Counted from the first letter of the stretch, positions 1 to 10,038 are shown. The stretch is DNA of 64,000 bases from Paracoccus xiamenensis (GCF_011308835.1 NZ_JAAOHY010000007.1:1-64000), one strand, 5' to 3'. Program-made: numbers and translations. Notes: a model not told the origin generated them from the sequence alone.

Positions 1-296
1 TAAGAACCACTTCCAAATCCGTCAAGACACAATCTCAACTTTTTCGTCCGCAGCACCTTCGCGCCTCCCCGTCCCCTTCCAGCGTTCCCGCCAGTCCGTT
101 TCGGTGAGCGGGTATCTAGGCCCCACACAAAAAACCCGCAACCCAATTCCGACACAAAATCGAAATAAAATCATATCATGCTGATTTTAAACGAAAAAAC
201 CAAACAACCCGCCCAGCAAAAACCACGCGAAACACAAGCAAAAACAGAATCACCAAGAATCACCGCGGCAGGTGGGACGGCGCGCAATAAGCCGCA
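1..296. other. Intergenic stretch, no gene recognised
   Basis: This stretch lies downstream of allA (which runs on the minus strand and stops at 297). It is visibly richer in A and runs of A/C than the coding DNA that follows, especially 125-270. The only open frames are short and have no recognisable protein features. No tRNA, convincing terminator or repeat was seen. It probably marks the end of the purine cluster, but the left neighbour is outside the window. Confidence 0.5.
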
Positions 297-803
297 CTAC
301 CCAGTCACCGTAATCGGGTCCTCCAGCCAATGCTCTTCGAGGTTATCCCCCTCACCGATGCGATCGACCACGCCGTAAAGGCCAGTGCCGTCCAACGGGC
401 ACAGCACCCCATGCCAGACATTGCGCCGCAGGTTCACGCCCTGCCCCGGCCCGGCGATGAAGGCGCGCGGGTGGCCGGGCTTACCGCCGTCATCCTCGGC
501 CACGGTGACCAGAAAGCGCGACGGCGACATCGGAATGAACGCCTGCGAGCCAAGCGGGTGGCGTTCCAACAGGTCCAGCAGATAGGGCATCGGGCGCAGC
601 TCGGCCTGAAACAGGCTGATCCCGGCGCGGCCGCCGGCCTCGGGTGTGAAATCCATGCCGGCCAGGTCGTGATAACGCCCGCATTTACCTTGATTGATGA
701 TCCGGTCAGGCGCACCGGCGATCTGCAATACCTCGCCGAAAGGCGCGAAGGCTTCGGCGGTCAGTGGTTCGGCGACGATTGTGATTGGCTGGTTCATGGG
801 CAT
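297..803 (-). CDS. allA: Ureidoglycolate lyase (AllA)
   Basis: Encodes 168 residues, the usual size for AllA, which splits ureidoglycolate into glyoxylate and urea in the cytoplasm, the last step of the ureide pathway. Family-like segments include ERHPLGSQAFIPM near residue 80 and RNVWHGVL near residue 127, the conserved beta-barrel stretches of this cupin-like family. The gene follows the puuE-uraD stop by 2 bases, so the two are co-transcribed. Two in-frame ATGs (803 and 797) are possible starts; the first is used. Its products match neighbours: glyoxylate for glcB and urea for the urease cluster. Function is assigned from motif resemblance and context. Confidence 0.87.
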   Translation of the reverse strand: MPMNQPITIVAEPLTAEAFAPFGEVLQIAGAPDRIINQGKCGRYHDLAGMDFTPEAGGRAGISLFQAELRPMPYLLDLLERHPLGSQAFIPMSPSRFLVTVAEDDGGKPGHPRAFIAGPGQGVNLRRNVWHGVLCPLDGTGLYGVVDRIGEGDNLEEHWLEDPITVTG

Positions 804-805
804 GT

Positions 806-2221
806 TCAGGGCAGGATGGCCGCAAGCCGCAGGGCAGCAATGCGTTCGACCTGGCGCGCCGCCTCGGCGAATTCGGTGTCGCGGTCGTTGTCGATTCGAC
901 GGCGGAAGGCATCAAGGATCCCGGCCTTGTCGTAATCGCGCACGGCGATGATGAAGGGGAAGCCGTGCTTTGCCACATACGCGTCGTTCAGCGCAGTGAA
1001 CTCGGTTCGCTCGGCATCGGTCAGCGCGTCGAGGCCCGCGCTTGCCTGTTCGGCCGTCGATTCCGCCGTCAGCCGCTTGGCAACCGCCAGCTTGCCCGCC
1101 AGATCAGGGTGGGCCGTCAGCACTCCCAGCCGTTCCTGTTCCGAGGCACTGCGGAACATGCGCGCCAGGGCATTGTGCAGCCCGACGGCACTGTCATGGG
1201 CGGGGCCCAGTTCCAGCTCGAAGGCCCGTTCGGCGATCCAGGGCGAATGCTCGAAGATGCTGCCGAACCGGGCAACGAAGCTGTCGCGGTCCATTTCCGA
1301 GGGGCGCTCGAACGCGACCGGCGGATGCACCGCGGCCCAGTGCCGGGCAATGTCGATGCGGCGGGGCGTCCAGACGCCGTCGAAGCCGCGGATATAGTCG
1401 ATGAAGCGCTTCAGTCCGGCCATCTTGCCGGGCCGTCCGATCAGGCGGCAATGCAGGCCGATGCTCATCATCTTGGCCGCGCCCGCCTGCCCTTCGGCAT
1501 AAAGCACGTCAAAAGCATCCTTCAGATACTGATAGAACTGCTCGCCGGTGATATAGCCGGGCGCGGTCGCAAAGCGCATGTCATTGGCTTCCAGCGTATA
1601 GGGAATGATCAGCTGATCGCGCCCGCCGATCCGCTTCCAATAGGGCAAGTCGTCGTCATAGGTATCCGAGATATAGGCGAATTGCCCGGTTTCCGCCGTC
1701 AGCGCCACGGTGCCCGCGCTGCAACGCCCGGTATACCAGCCCTCGGGCGGGGTGCCCACGACTTCGGTATGCAGGCGGATCGCCTCGGCGATAGCGGCGC
1801 GTTCATCGGCCTCGGACATGTCCTTGTGCTCGACCCATTTCAGACCGTGGCTGGCGATTTCCCAACCGGCATCCTTCATCGCCGCCACCTGTTCGGGGCT
1901 GCGTGCCAGCGCAGAGGCCACGCCGTAGATCGTGACCGGAATATCAGCCCCGGTGAACAGCCGGTGCAGCCGCCAGAACCCGGCCCGCGCGCCGTATTCA
2001 TAGATGGATTCCATGTTCCAATGCCGCTGCCCCTGCCATTGGGCGGCCCCGGCAATATCGGACAGGAAGGCCTCGGACGCGGCATCCCCGTGCAGCACGT
2101 TGTTTTCGCCACCCTCTTCATAGTTCAGCACGAACTGCACGGCGATCTTCGCCCCATTCGGCCATTTCGCATCTGGCGCATTGGCCCCATAGCCGCGCAT
2201 GTCACGAGGATAACGATTCAT
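806..2221 (-). CDS. puuE: Fused allantoinase (PuuE) - OHCU decarboxylase (UraD)
   Basis: A 471-residue two-domain protein. Residues 1 to about 300 resemble PuuE, the polysaccharide-deacetylase-type, metal-independent allantoinase (WNMESIYEYG at 68-77, GWEIASHGLKW at 119-129). Residues about 308-471 resemble OHCU decarboxylase (EHSPW at 324-328, HPDL with the likely catalytic His at 371, KHGFPFIIAV at 418-427). OHCU decarboxylase makes S-allantoin and allantoinase opens it to allantoate, so the fusion joins consecutive steps. The frame is open further upstream, but ATG at 2221 is preferred because GGAGGGAAG sits just ahead and the family N-terminus (NRYPRDMRGYG) begins there. allA follows after 2 bases. 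Confidence 0.9.
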   Translation of the reverse strand: MNRYPRDMRGYGANAPDAKWPNGAKIAVQFVLNYEEGGENNVLHGDAASEAFLSDIAGAAQWQGQRHWNMESIYEYGARAGFWRLHRLFTGADIPVTIYGVASALARSPEQVAAMKDAGWEIASHGLKWVEHKDMSEADERAAIAEAIRLHTEVVGTPPEGWYTGRCSAGTVALTAETGQFAYISDTYDDDLPYWKRIGGRDQLIIPYTLEANDMRFATAPGYITGEQFYQYLKDAFDVLYAEGQAGAAKMMSIGLHCRLIGRPGKMAGLKRFIDYIRGFDGVWTPRRIDIARHWAAVHPPVAFERPSEMDRDSFVARFGSIFEHSPWIAERAFELELGPAHDSAVGLHNALARMFRSASEQERLGVLTAHPDLAGKLAVAKRLTAESTAEQASAGLDALTDAERTEFTALNDAYVAKHGFPFIIAVRDYDKAGILDAFRRRIDNDRDTEFAEAARQVERIAALRLAAILP

Positions 2222-2364
2222 CAACTTCCCTCCGTCTTTCGACCGGTTGTAACCCGCCCGCGCCGCAATGACTTTCGCATTTTTGCGAAAGCAGCTTATC
2301 GCTGGTTTCCTATGGGCGTCAGGTCCGAAAGCGGTCAAAGTGGGGCAAACCAATGGGGGATACG

Positions 2365-2697
2365 ATGGCAGGCTATCTGACGACACATGTGCTGGACACG
2401 GCGGCAGGGCGGCCGGCCGCAGGGCTGGTGATCGACCTTTACCGGATCGAGGGCGACGCCCGCACCCTGCTGAAGACCGTGACCACGAATGCCGATGGCC
2501 GCACCGATCAGCAGATCCTGCCCGAGGCCGAATTCGCCCTTGGCACTTACGAGCTGGTCTTCCATGCTGGCGACTATCTGGGCCAGCGGGATTTTCTGGA
2601 CCTTATCCCGCTGCGCTTCACGATGTCGGAAGGCAGCCATTACCACGTGCCACTGCTGCTGTCGGGTTACAGCTATTCGACCTATCGCGGCAGCTAA
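2365..2697 (+). CDS. uraH: 5-Hydroxyisourate hydrolase (UraH)
   Basis: Encodes 110 residues, standard for the transthyretin-like HIU hydrolase that converts 5-hydroxyisourate (the urate oxidase product) to OHCU, the substrate of the neighbouring UraD domain. Signature segments are visible: LTTHVLDT with the conserved His at residue 8 and the hallmark C-terminal YRGS tetrapeptide. ATG at 2365 is chosen over ATG at 2353 because a GGGGGA ribosome-binding site precedes it and [12 protein letters not shown] is the typical start. It is divergent from puuE-uraD (143 bases between starts), so both could share a control region. Its stop overlaps the convergent LysR stop by three bases. Confidence 0.95.
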   Translation: MAGYLTTHVLDTAAGRPAAGLVIDLYRIEGDARTLLKTVTTNADGRTDQQILPEAEFALGTYELVFHAGDYLGQRDFLDLIPLRFTMSEGSHYHVPLLLSGYSYSTYRGS

Positions 2698-3605
2698 GGC
2701 GCGTCTGGCAGGGCGCGCAGGATGTGATCGACCATGAAGTCGATGAACAGACGCGCCTTTGGGTCCTGCCGTCGCCTGTGCGCATAAAGGCAGGCCATCT
2801 GGACAGAAACCGGCGGCTCTTTCGGCAGCACGGGGATCAGGCGGCGGGCGCGCAGATGTTCGGTCACTTCAAAGACCGGCTTCAGCACGATCCCCAAGCC
2901 ATCCAGCGCCCAATTGGTCAGCACCTCGCCATGGTCGCATTCCAGCGGGCCGGTAACGGCGATGCGCTTGACCCCCTCGGGCGTTTGCAGCGGCCATTGG
3001 AATTCCGGCGCGCCGGGAAAGCGCAGGTTCAGACAGTCATGCTTGTCGCCCACCAGATCGGCGCTGCTGCGCGGCTGGCCGCGCCTTGCGATGTAATCGG
3101 GCGAGGCGCAGAGGATCCGCGCGCAATCGGCGATCTTGCGGATGCGCAGCGATGAATCCTCGGGCTGGCCAATGATGAAAGCCGCATCAAGCCCTTCGGC
3201 GGTGATGTCCAACCGCCGGTCGGACAGGCGAAGGCGGACATTCACCTGCGGGTATTTCTCGCGGAACTTCGGCACGGCGGGCGCGATCAGCCGCTGACCC
3301 ACGCCCAAGGGCGCCGCAATATACAACGTCCCGCGCGGGTTTTCGGTCACGTCGCTGATCTCGGCCTCGGCATCGTCGACGGCTTCCAGAATGCGGATGG
3401 CGCCGGTGTAGAAAATCTGCCCCTGCTCGGTCGGGTTCAGCATTCGCGTGGTACGCAGGAACAGCCGCACGCCCAGATGTTCTTCCAGCTGAGATATCCG
3501 CGACGAGGCCACGGCAGCCGAGATGCGCAGATCCCGCGCGGCTGCCGACATCGAGCCAAGCTCGAAGACGCGGATGAAGGTGCGGACGTTATCCAGGTAG
3601 GCCAT
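2694..3605 (-). CDS. LysR-family transcriptional regulator
   Basis: Encodes 303 residues with LysR architecture: an N-terminal winged helix-turn-helix (about residues 1-60, including [20 protein letters not shown] and [10 protein letters not shown]) followed by a periplasmic-binding-like effector domain ([21 protein letters not shown] near 110). It lies between uraH and glcB inside the purine cluster, so control of purine catabolism by a ureide or purine effector is a reasonable inference, but nothing in the sequence names the ligand. The N-terminus is most like the CrgA/AaeR-type LysR subgroup. The start at ATG 3605 gives the full HTH. Confidence 0.88.
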   Translation of the reverse strand: MAYLDNVRTFIRVFELGSMSAAARDLRISAAVASSRISQLEEHLGVRLFLRTTRMLNPTEQGQIFYTGAIRILEAVDDAEAEISDVTENPRGTLYIAAPLGVGQRLIAPAVPKFREKYPQVNVRLRLSDRRLDITAEGLDAAFIIGQPEDSSLRIRKIADCARILCASPDYIARRGQPRSSADLVGDKHDCLNLRFPGAPEFQWPLQTPEGVKRIAVTGPLECDHGEVLTNWALDGLGIVLKPVFEVTEHLRARRLIPVLPKEPPVSVQMACLYAHRRRQDPKARLFIDFMVDHILRALPDAP

Positions 3606-3655
3606 GCCAACATACAGATATTATTGAAAGGCTAAGCCCGGTTTCGCACAAAGCA

Positions 3656-3685
3656 AAACGCCGCGCCAGTGCCGGCGCGGCGTTT
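3656..3685 (-). terminator. Intrinsic terminator after glcB
   Basis: A perfect 12-bp inverted repeat (AAACGCCGCGCC / GGCGCGGCGTTT) with a 6-base loop lies 16 bases past the glcB stop. Read on the minus strand, the stem is followed by TTTTGCTTT, as expected for a Rho-independent terminator. It separates glcB from the downstream LysR gene. Confidence 0.8.
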
Positions 3686-3701
3686 CGTTGGGCGCGCCCG
3701 A

Positions 3702-5858
3702 TCAGGCGGCGCGTTCGGCCTTGAACTTGCGGCGATAGGCATGCAGCAGCGGCTCGGTATAACCCGAGGGCTGTTCGCGGCCCTTGAAGACCAGATCGCA
3801 GGCCGCCTGGAAGGCCAGCGAATTGGAGCCGTCGCCCATTGGCAAATAGGCCGCGTCGCCAGCATTCTGGCGGTCCACGATGGCCGCCGCCTTCTGCATC
3901 GCCGCCATCACCCGATCCTCGGTCACCACGCCATGATGCAGCCAGTTCGCCAGCATCTGCGAACTGATCCGGCAGGTCGCGCGGTCCTCCATCTGGCCGA
4001 CATCGTCGATATCCGGCACCTTGGAACAGCCCACACCCTGATCGACCCAGCGCACGACATAGCCCAGAATACCCTGCGCATTGTTCAGGATCTCGGCGTC
4101 GATTTCATCCTCGGGGTACAGGTTCGAGGGCGCCAGCGGGATGGTCAGCAGTTCTTCCAGCTTGCGGCGCGGGGCGATCTTCTTGATCTCGTCCTGACGG
4201 TCCTTGACGTTGACCTGATGGTAATGCGTCGCGTGCAGGGTGGCCGCGGTGGGCGACGGCACCCAAGCGCAATTCGCGCCCGATTTCGGGTGGCCGATCT
4301 TGGCTTCCAGCATGGCATGCATGCGGTCGGGCATGGCCCACATGCCCTTACCGATCTGGCCCTTACCCTGAAAGCCGCAAGCCAGCGCAATGTCGACATT
4401 GCGATCCTCATAGCTGGACAGCCAGGGTTCGTTCTTCATCAGCGCCTTGCGCTTCATCACGCCCGCTTCCATCGAGGTGTGGATCTCATCCCCGGTCCGG
4501 TCGAGGAAGCCGGTATTGACGAACGCAGCCCGGTGCCGCGCGGCGCGGATGCATTCCTTGAGGTTGGCCGAGGTCCGGCGCTCCTCATCCATGATGCCCA
4601 TCTTGATGGTATAGCGGGGCAGGCCCAGAATATCCTCGACCGCGCCGAAGATCTCGTCCGACAGCGCCACCTCGTCGGGGCCGTGCATCTTCGGCTTCAC
4701 GATATAGACCGACGCGGCAGAGTTCAGCTGCTTGCCCTTCAGATCGTGCAGGGATGCAGTGGTGGTGAACAACGCATCAAGAATGCCTTCCGGCACCTCG
4801 TTACCGTCAGCGGTCAGGACGGCGGGGTTGGTCATCAGGTGGCCGACATTGCGCACGAACATCAGCGCCCGGCCCTTCAGCTTCGCCGCCGATCCGTCGG
4901 GTGCCGTATAGGCGATGTCGTCCTCCAGCCGGCGGGTCACCGGCTTGCCGCCTTTCTGAAAGGTTTCCTCCAGCGTGCCGTTCATCAGGCCCAGCCAGTT
5001 GCCATAGGCCACCACCTTGTCGGCAGCGTCGACGGCAGCGACCGAGTCCTCGCAATCCATGATCGCCGACATCGCCGATTCCAGCCGCACATCGCTGACC
5101 CCCGCGCGGTCAGCCTTGCCGATCGTGTGGCTCGGGTCGATGTCGATGATGATGTGCAGCCCATTATGGACCAGAACGACGCCGCCCGGCGCATCCGCAT
5201 CACCGATATGGCCCGCAAAAGCCTTGGGATCCGCCAGCACCACATCGCCCTTGCCGGTCGCGACGACCAACTGACCGTCCTTGACGCTATAGCCGGTCAC
5301 ATCGGCATGGCTGGCGCCGTTCAGCGGCACTGCTTGATCCAGGAAATTCTTGGCCCAGGCGATCACCTCGGCCCCGCGCGCGGCGTCATAGCCCTTGCTG
5401 GCCGGCAGGCTGCCCATGGCGTCCGACCCATACAGCGCATCATACAGGCTGCCCCAGCGGGCATTCGCGGCGTTCAGCGCGAAACGCGCATTCATCACCG
5501 GCACCACCAGCTGCGGGCCTGACACCAGCGCGATTTCCGGGTCCACATTCGCTGTGTCGATGCTGAAATCCGGGCCTTCGGGTTTCAGATAGCCGATCTG
5601 TTCCAGAAAGGCGCGGTAAGCCGCCGCGTCAAAGGGCGCGTTGCGATGGGTGACGTGCCATTTGTCGATGGCCGCCTGCAGCTCGTCCCGTGTCTTCAGC
5701 GCCGCTGCGTTTTTCGGCCCGAAGCGGGCGACCAGATCGGCCAGCCCGGCCCAGAAATCCGCAGGCGCCACACCAGAGCCCGGCAGCAGGGTGTTTTCGG
5801 CGAAATCGGCCAGCTCGGCCGCGACCTGAAGGCCGGATTTCTGCACATATTCGGTCAT
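3702..5858 (-). CDS. glcB: Malate synthase G
   Basis: Encodes 718 residues, the length of isoform G malate synthase, which condenses glyoxylate with acetyl-CoA to malate. The sequence matches the family throughout, for example [17 protein letters not shown] around residue 260 and [17 protein letters not shown] near 425. The start at 5858 ([10 protein letters not shown]) follows GGGAAGAAG; the longer frame reaching 5927 adds a segment without family character. The gene sits 134 bases after the permease and far from glycolate genes, so here it probably disposes of the glyoxylate released by AllA. A strong terminator follows the stop. Confidence 0.95.
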   Translation of the reverse strand: MTEYVQKSGLQVAAELADFAENTLLPGSGVAPADFWAGLADLVARFGPKNAAALKTRDELQAAIDKWHVTHRNAPFDAAAYRAFLEQIGYLKPEGPDFSIDTANVDPEIALVSGPQLVVPVMNARFALNAANARWGSLYDALYGSDAMGSLPASKGYDAARGAEVIAWAKNFLDQAVPLNGASHADVTGYSVKDGQLVVATGKGDVVLADPKAFAGHIGDADAPGGVVLVHNGLHIIIDIDPSHTIGKADRAGVSDVRLESAMSAIMDCEDSVAAVDAADKVVAYGNWLGLMNGTLEETFQKGGKPVTRRLEDDIAYTAPDGSAAKLKGRALMFVRNVGHLMTNPAVLTADGNEVPEGILDALFTTTASLHDLKGKQLNSAASVYIVKPKMHGPDEVALSDEIFGAVEDILGLPRYTIKMGIMDEERRTSANLKECIRAARHRAAFVNTGFLDRTGDEIHTSMEAGVMKRKALMKNEPWLSSYEDRNVDIALACGFQGKGQIGKGMWAMPDRMHAMLEAKIGHPKSGANCAWVPSPTAATLHATHYHQVNVKDRQDEIKKIAPRRKLEELLTIPLAPSNLYPEDEIDAEILNNAQGILGYVVRWVDQGVGCSKVPDIDDVGQMEDRATCRISSQMLANWLHHGVVTEDRVMAAMQKAAAIVDRQNAGDAAYLPMGDGSNSLAFQAACDLVFKGREQPSGYTEPLLHAYRRKFKAERAA

Positions 5859-5992
5859 CTTCTTCCCTTTTCCCTCGGCGGAGTTCTTCTGCCGCTCTTT
5901 TGTGGGTGGATCGCCCGCGCAGGGCAAGCCCTGTTAGCCCAAACGGGGCAGAGGACGCAGCGCCCCCTGCCCCGTTCCGTGTTCTTGATGCC

Positions 5993-7468
5993 TTAATGGC
6001 CGCCGTCTGCCTGCATGCTGGCATGGCGCAGCTCGTCCTCGGTCACGGCATGCGCGCCGTTGAAAACGATGTTCAGCGCCAGCGCCGTCAGCGAGGCCAG
6101 AAGGATGCCGGAATCGATCAGCGGGTGGATCGCGTGGGGCATGTGCATCTTGAAGTCGGGGGCGATCAGCGGGATCATCCCCATGCCCAGCGAAATCGCG
6201 ACGATGAAGGCATTGCGGCGGTTATCCTTGAAATCCACCGCCGAAAGGATGCGGATGCCGGTCGCGGCGACCATGCCGAACATGACCAGCCCGGCCCCGC
6301 CCAGCACGACGGTCGGCAGCGCCTCGACCAAGGCGCCCATCTTCGGCACCAGTCCCAGCACGATCATGATGATGCCACCAGCGACGCAGACATAGCGGGA
6401 CCGAACGCCCGTAACGCCCACCAGCCCCACATTCTGGCTGAACGAGGTATAGGGGAAGGTGTTGAACAGCCCGCCGATGAAGGTGCCCAGCCCGTCCGTG
6501 CGCAAACCGGCCGCAAGCTCTGCCTGCGTGGGGCGCTTGTTACACATCTCTCCCAGCGCCAGGAACATGCCCAGCGATTCGATCATCACCACGATCATCA
6601 CCAGCACCATGGTCAGGATCATGATCGGGTCAAAGATCGGCATGCCAAAGCGCAGCGGCGTAATCAGCGCGAACCACCCGGCCGAGGCGACCTGATCGAA
6701 ATGCATCTGCCCGGCGGCAGCGGCAATGATCGCACCGACGATAATGCCGACCAGCACGGCGATATTGGCAAGAAAGCCGCGCGCATATTTGATGATCAGG
6801 ATGATCGTCACCAGCACGACCGCAGCGATCAGCATGTTTTGCATGGTCGCATAGTTCGGGCTGTCAACAGTCGCCTGCAGGCGGAACCCCTCGGGCAGCG
6901 GAGCCGCACCGGGCAGCGCCGAGGCCCCCGCGACCCAGGCCTGCCAGTCCGGGTTGATCAGCTTGGCGGAATTGGGCTGGCCGAAGATCCAGTTGATCCC
7001 GATCCGCATCAGGCTGACGCCGATCACCAGAATGATCGTCCCCGTCACGATGGGCGGAAAAAAGCGGATCAGCCGCGACATCAGCGGCGCGATCACCATC
7101 GAGATCACGCCCGCGGCCATGATTGACCCGAACAGCATCCGCGCGCCTTCGATGCCCGGATATTGCTGCGCAATCGCCACCATCGGCCCGACCGAGGCAA
7201 AGGTCACCCCCATCATCACCGGCAGCCGCACCCCGAACCAGCTTCCGAAGCCGTAGGACTGGATGATCGTCACCACCCCGCAAACGAACAGGTCGGCCGA
7301 AATCAGGAAAGCAACCTGTTCAGGCGTCAGGCCCAGCACCCGGCCCACGATCAGCGGCACCGCAATGGCGCCCGCATACATCACCAGCACATGCTGCAAA
7401 CCCAGCGTGAACAGCTTGGCCGGTGGAAGAACTTCATCGACGGAATTCGCCGTTACATCAGTTGCCAT
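5993..7468 (-). CDS. NCS2 nucleobase permease, probably urate/xanthine
   Basis: Encodes 491 residues of the nucleobase:cation symporter-2 (uracil-xanthine permease) family, an inner-membrane carrier with about 14 hydrophobic segments. Family features include KLFTLGLQHVLVMYAGAIAVP near the N-terminus, ALGEMCNK in mid protein and the signature TFPYTSFSQNVGLVGVTGV. Proteins with FSQN in this motif are typically urate or xanthine carriers (XanQ/UacT/PbuX group), and the setting between ylbA and glcB supports urate/xanthine uptake over uracil. ATG at 7468 follows GGGGAT. A 360-base AT-rich leader precedes it. Confidence 0.9.
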   Translation of the reverse strand: MATDVTANSVDEVLPPAKLFTLGLQHVLVMYAGAIAVPLIVGRVLGLTPEQVAFLISADLFVCGVVTIIQSYGFGSWFGVRLPVMMGVTFASVGPMVAIAQQYPGIEGARMLFGSIMAAGVISMVIAPLMSRLIRFFPPIVTGTIILVIGVSLMRIGINWIFGQPNSAKLINPDWQAWVAGASALPGAAPLPEGFRLQATVDSPNYATMQNMLIAAVVLVTIILIIKYARGFLANIAVLVGIIVGAIIAAAAGQMHFDQVASAGWFALITPLRFGMPIFDPIMILTMVLVMIVVMIESLGMFLALGEMCNKRPTQAELAAGLRTDGLGTFIGGLFNTFPYTSFSQNVGLVGVTGVRSRYVCVAGGIIMIVLGLVPKMGALVEALPTVVLGGAGLVMFGMVAATGIRILSAVDFKDNRRNAFIVAISLGMGMIPLIAPDFKMHMPHAIHPLIDSGILLASLTALALNIVFNGAHAVTEDELRHASMQADGGH

Positions 7469-7829
7469 TGCGGTATCCCCGTTATGAGCTGTGGCATTTT
7501 TCTTGTTCTTGGGCCGCCCCGACCGGCTGCCATGGTCATTTTCACCTCCGCACAGGGATCCTGGCCAGATATCGCGCGCTTATGGGGCGCAATATCGGGC
7601 CGAGGGGGTCGCCTACTGCCCCCAATACAGGCAGAGAGACGGTTATCCGCGCGGTTATGTCACAGTAGTGTAACGCGACTTTAATGCCTGAAGGTTGCTT
7701 TTCGGATCGCATTCCGCGACCCTGAAATCTTTATATATTTTATTGATTTCAGTTATTTAGGCAAAGGCGACGTTTAACCGATTTTCGCCTTTGCCAGAAA
7801 ACTGCTTCGCAATTGTCATGAATCGCAGA
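7469..7829 (-). other. Leader region of the NCS2 permease
   Basis: About 360 non-coding bases between ylbA and the permease. It holds an AT-rich block (about 7720-7765) suited to a promoter read toward the permease, a perfect hairpin at 7760-7795, and further possible structure at 7605-7630 (a G5 tract able to pair with a nearby C5 tract, minus strand). A short frame opposite (7791 onward, plus strand) is only the shadow of ylbA. A purine-responsive RNA is possible but no class was recognised. Confidence 0.4.
7760..7795 (-). terminator. Hairpin downstream of ylbA, possible terminator
   Basis: GGCAAAGGCGA (7760-7770) pairs with TCGCCTTTGCC (7785-7795), an 11-bp perfect stem with a 14-base loop, starting 35 bases after the ylbA stop. 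On the minus strand it is followed by TAAATAACT, not a T-run, so it is a weak intrinsic terminator at best. It could instead protect the ylbA mRNA end or act in regulation of the permease. Confidence 0.45.
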
Positions 7830-8654
7830 TCAACGTGCCAACGCCATGTGGCGATTCACGTCCTTGTACAGCAGATAGCGGAAAGGCCCCGGCCCGCCGG
7901 CATAGCAGGCCTGTGGGCAGAACGCGCGCAGCCACATGAAATCGCCGGCCTCGACCTCGACCCAATCCTGGTTAAGGCGATAGACGGCCTTGCCCTCCAG
8001 CACATACAGCCCGTGTTCCATCACATGCGTTTCCGCAAAGGGGATCACGCCGCCGGGCTGGAAGGTGACAATAGTCACATGCATGTCATGGCGCAGATCG
8101 GCAGGGTCGACAAAGCGCGTCGTGGCCCAAACCCCGTTCGTATCCGGCATCACCGTAGGCTCTATATTGGTCTCATTGGCGATGATCGGGTCGGGCGCGT
8201 CCAGCCCCTCGACAAACTGATAGGCCTTGCGGATCCAGTGGAAACGCGCGGGGGCTTGGCTGGTATTCTTCAGGCTCCATTCCGCGCCGGGGGGGATATA
8301 GGCGTATCCGCCCGGCTCCAGACGGTCGGTCTTGCCCAAGACGGTCACGGTAATTTCGCCTTCGACGACGAACAGCACCGCTTCGACGCCTGCCTCGGTT
8401 TCGGGCCGGTCGCTGCCGCCGCCGGGCAGTACCTCGGCGATGTATTGCGAAAAGGTCTCGGCAAAGCCCGACAAAGGCCGCGCGATCACCCAGAAGCGCG
8501 CCTTGTCCCAGAACGGCAGAAACGAGGTTACGATGTCGCTGAACGTGCCCTTCGGGATCACCGCGTAAGCTTCGGTGAACATCGCGCGATCGGTCAGCAG
8601 CTGGGTCTGCGGCGGCAGCCCGCCATTTGGTGCGTAATAGCTGCGCTCGGTCAT
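7830..8654 (-). CDS. ylbA: (S)-ureidoglycine aminohydrolase
   Basis: Encodes 274 residues with two cupin repeats, the architecture of UGHY (YlbA/AllE), which releases ammonia from (S)-ureidoglycine to give (S)-ureidoglycolate. The first cupin contains LEPGGYAYIPPGAEWSL, the second FQPGGVIPFAETHVMEHGLY, which carries the metal-binding Glu/His set of the C-terminal barrel. The start ATG at 8654 (MTERSYYAPNGG) follows GGAGAC; the longer frame to 8696 adds no family sequence. It lies between guaD and the permease. Its substrate would come from allantoate, but no allantoate amidohydrolase or allantoicase is present in the window. Confidence 0.9.
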   Translation of the reverse strand: MTERSYYAPNGGLPPQTQLLTDRAMFTEAYAVIPKGTFSDIVTSFLPFWDKARFWVIARPLSGFAETFSQYIAEVLPGGGSDRPETEAGVEAVLFVVEGEITVTVLGKTDRLEPGGYAYIPPGAEWSLKNTSQAPARFHWIRKAYQFVEGLDAPDPIIANETNIEPTVMPDTNGVWATTRFVDPADLRHDMHVTIVTFQPGGVIPFAETHVMEHGLYVLEGKAVYRLNQDWVEVEAGDFMWLRAFCPQACYAGGPGPFRYLLYKDVNRHMALAR

Positions 8655-8760
8655 GTCGGTCTCCGCGTTATTGGCACGCCAGTGAAGCGCGCGCATGCCG
8701 CTTTGCCAACAGGTTTCGCGCCGCGGTCAGGCTGAAGCAGCCATCGGGAAATCCTGATAA

Positions 8761-10038
8761 TCAGCCGGGCTTCATCCCCCGCCCCGCGACATAGGTCTGC
8801 ACCACCGCGCGGTCATCGCCCATGATCTGCAAAAGGAACAGCTCTTCTGCCAGCGTTTCGATCCGTTCGGCCCGCAGCGCCATCGCCGGCGTGGCGCGCG
8901 CGTCCAGCACCACCATGTCGGCATCGCTACCGGGGGCGAGCGTACCGATGCGCTCCTCCATCCCCAGCGCGATGGCATTGCCGCGGGTGGCCCAGTGGAA
9001 AGCCTGCAGCGCCGGCAGGTTCTGGCCGCGAAGCTGCAGCACTTTGTAGCTTTCGTTCAGCGTCTGCAGCATGGAATAGCTGGTGCCCCCGCCCACATCG
9101 GTCGCCACGCCCGTGAGCACGCCGGCCTTGCGCAACCCCGCCTCGTCAAACAGGCCAGAGCCGAGGAAAAGGTTCGAGGTCGGGCAATGGATCGCCCTTG
9201 TCCCGGTTTCCGCCATCCGCGCGATCTCGCGGTCAGACAGGTGGATCGCGTGGCCCATCAGGCTGCGCGGCCCCAGCAGCCCGAACCGGTCATAAACGTC
9301 CAGATAGTCGCTTGCCTGCGGATAGAGGCTGAGCGTATAGTCGATCTCGGCCAAATTCTCGGACAGGTGAGTCTGGACCGGCAGATCGGGATATTCCGCC
9401 GCCAGCGCCCCAGCCGCCGCCAGCTGTTCCGGCGTCGAGGTAATCGCAAAGCGCGGTGTGATCGCATAGGTCAGCCGCCCGCGCCCCCGCCAGCGGTCGA
9501 TCAGCGCCTTGGTGTCGTCATAGCTGGATTGCGCCGTATCCTGCACCGCCGGGATCGCATTGCGATCCATCATCACCTTGCCGCCAAGCATCGCCATGCC
9601 GCGCGATTCTGCCGCCGTAAACAGCGCATCGACGCTGCCCGGATGAACAGATCCGAAGGCGCAGGCGGTTGTGGTGCCATTGTTCAGAAGCTGGTCGAGG
9701 AAGGCACCCGCCATACGCGCGGCATGGTCCGCATCGGCAAAGCGCGCTTCCTCGGGGAAGGTATAGTCTCGCAGCCAGTCCAGCAGCTGCGCGCCCCAAC
9801 TGGCGATCACCTGCACCTGCGGGAAATGGATATGCGGGTCGATGAAGCCAGGCAGGATCAGATGCGGGCGGTGGTCGATTTCTTCGACGCCGTCACGCCG
9901 CAGATTGGCGTATTCACCCACCACCGCGACGCGCCCCCCATCGACCACCACCGCGCCGTTTTCGATATAGATAAAGCTGTCCTCTACCTCCGCCGGGTCG
10001 GCGTGAAAGGACAGGACCCGCCCGCGTATCAGCATCAT
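8761..10038 (-). CDS. guaD: Guanine deaminase
   Basis: Encodes 425 residues of the amidohydrolase superfamily. Guanine deaminase motifs are present: PGFIDPHIHFPQ around residue 63 (zinc His pair), QTHLSEN near 217, GHAIHLSD near 255 and ATDVGGGTSYSM near 317 with the catalytic Asp. It converts guanine to xanthine and ammonia in the cytoplasm, feeding XdhAB encoded just upstream; its ATG overlaps the xdhB stop by 4 bases, indicating translational coupling. In many Rhodobacterales xdhC lies between xdhB and guaD; here it is missing from that position. Confidence 0.94.
   Translation of the reverse strand: MMLIRGRVLSFHADPAEVEDSFIYIENGAVVVDGGRVAVVGEYANLRRDGVEEIDHRPHLILPGFIDPHIHFPQVQVIASWGAQLLDWLRDYTFPEEARFADADHAARMAGAFLDQLLNNGTTTACAFGSVHPGSVDALFTAAESRGMAMLGGKVMMDRNAIPAVQDTAQSSYDDTKALIDRWRGRGRLTYAITPRFAITSTPEQLAAAGALAAEYPDLPVQTHLSENLAEIDYTLSLYPQASDYLDVYDRFGLLGPRSLMGHAIHLSDREIARMAETGTRAIHCPTSNLFLGSGLFDEAGLRKAGVLTGVATDVGGGTSYSMLQTLNESYKVLQLRGQNLPALQAFHWATRGNAIALGMEERIGTLAPGSDADMVVLDARATPAMALRAERIETLAEELFLLQIMGDDRAVVQTYVAGRGMKPG

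Noticed and set aside
785..2380. A 531-codon plus-strand frame opposite puuE-uraD
   Set aside because: Shadow of the fused enzyme; no family resemblance, unlike the minus strand.
3669..5522. A 617-codon plus-strand frame opposite malate synthase
   Set aside because: Shadow of glcB; composition typical of antisense reading.
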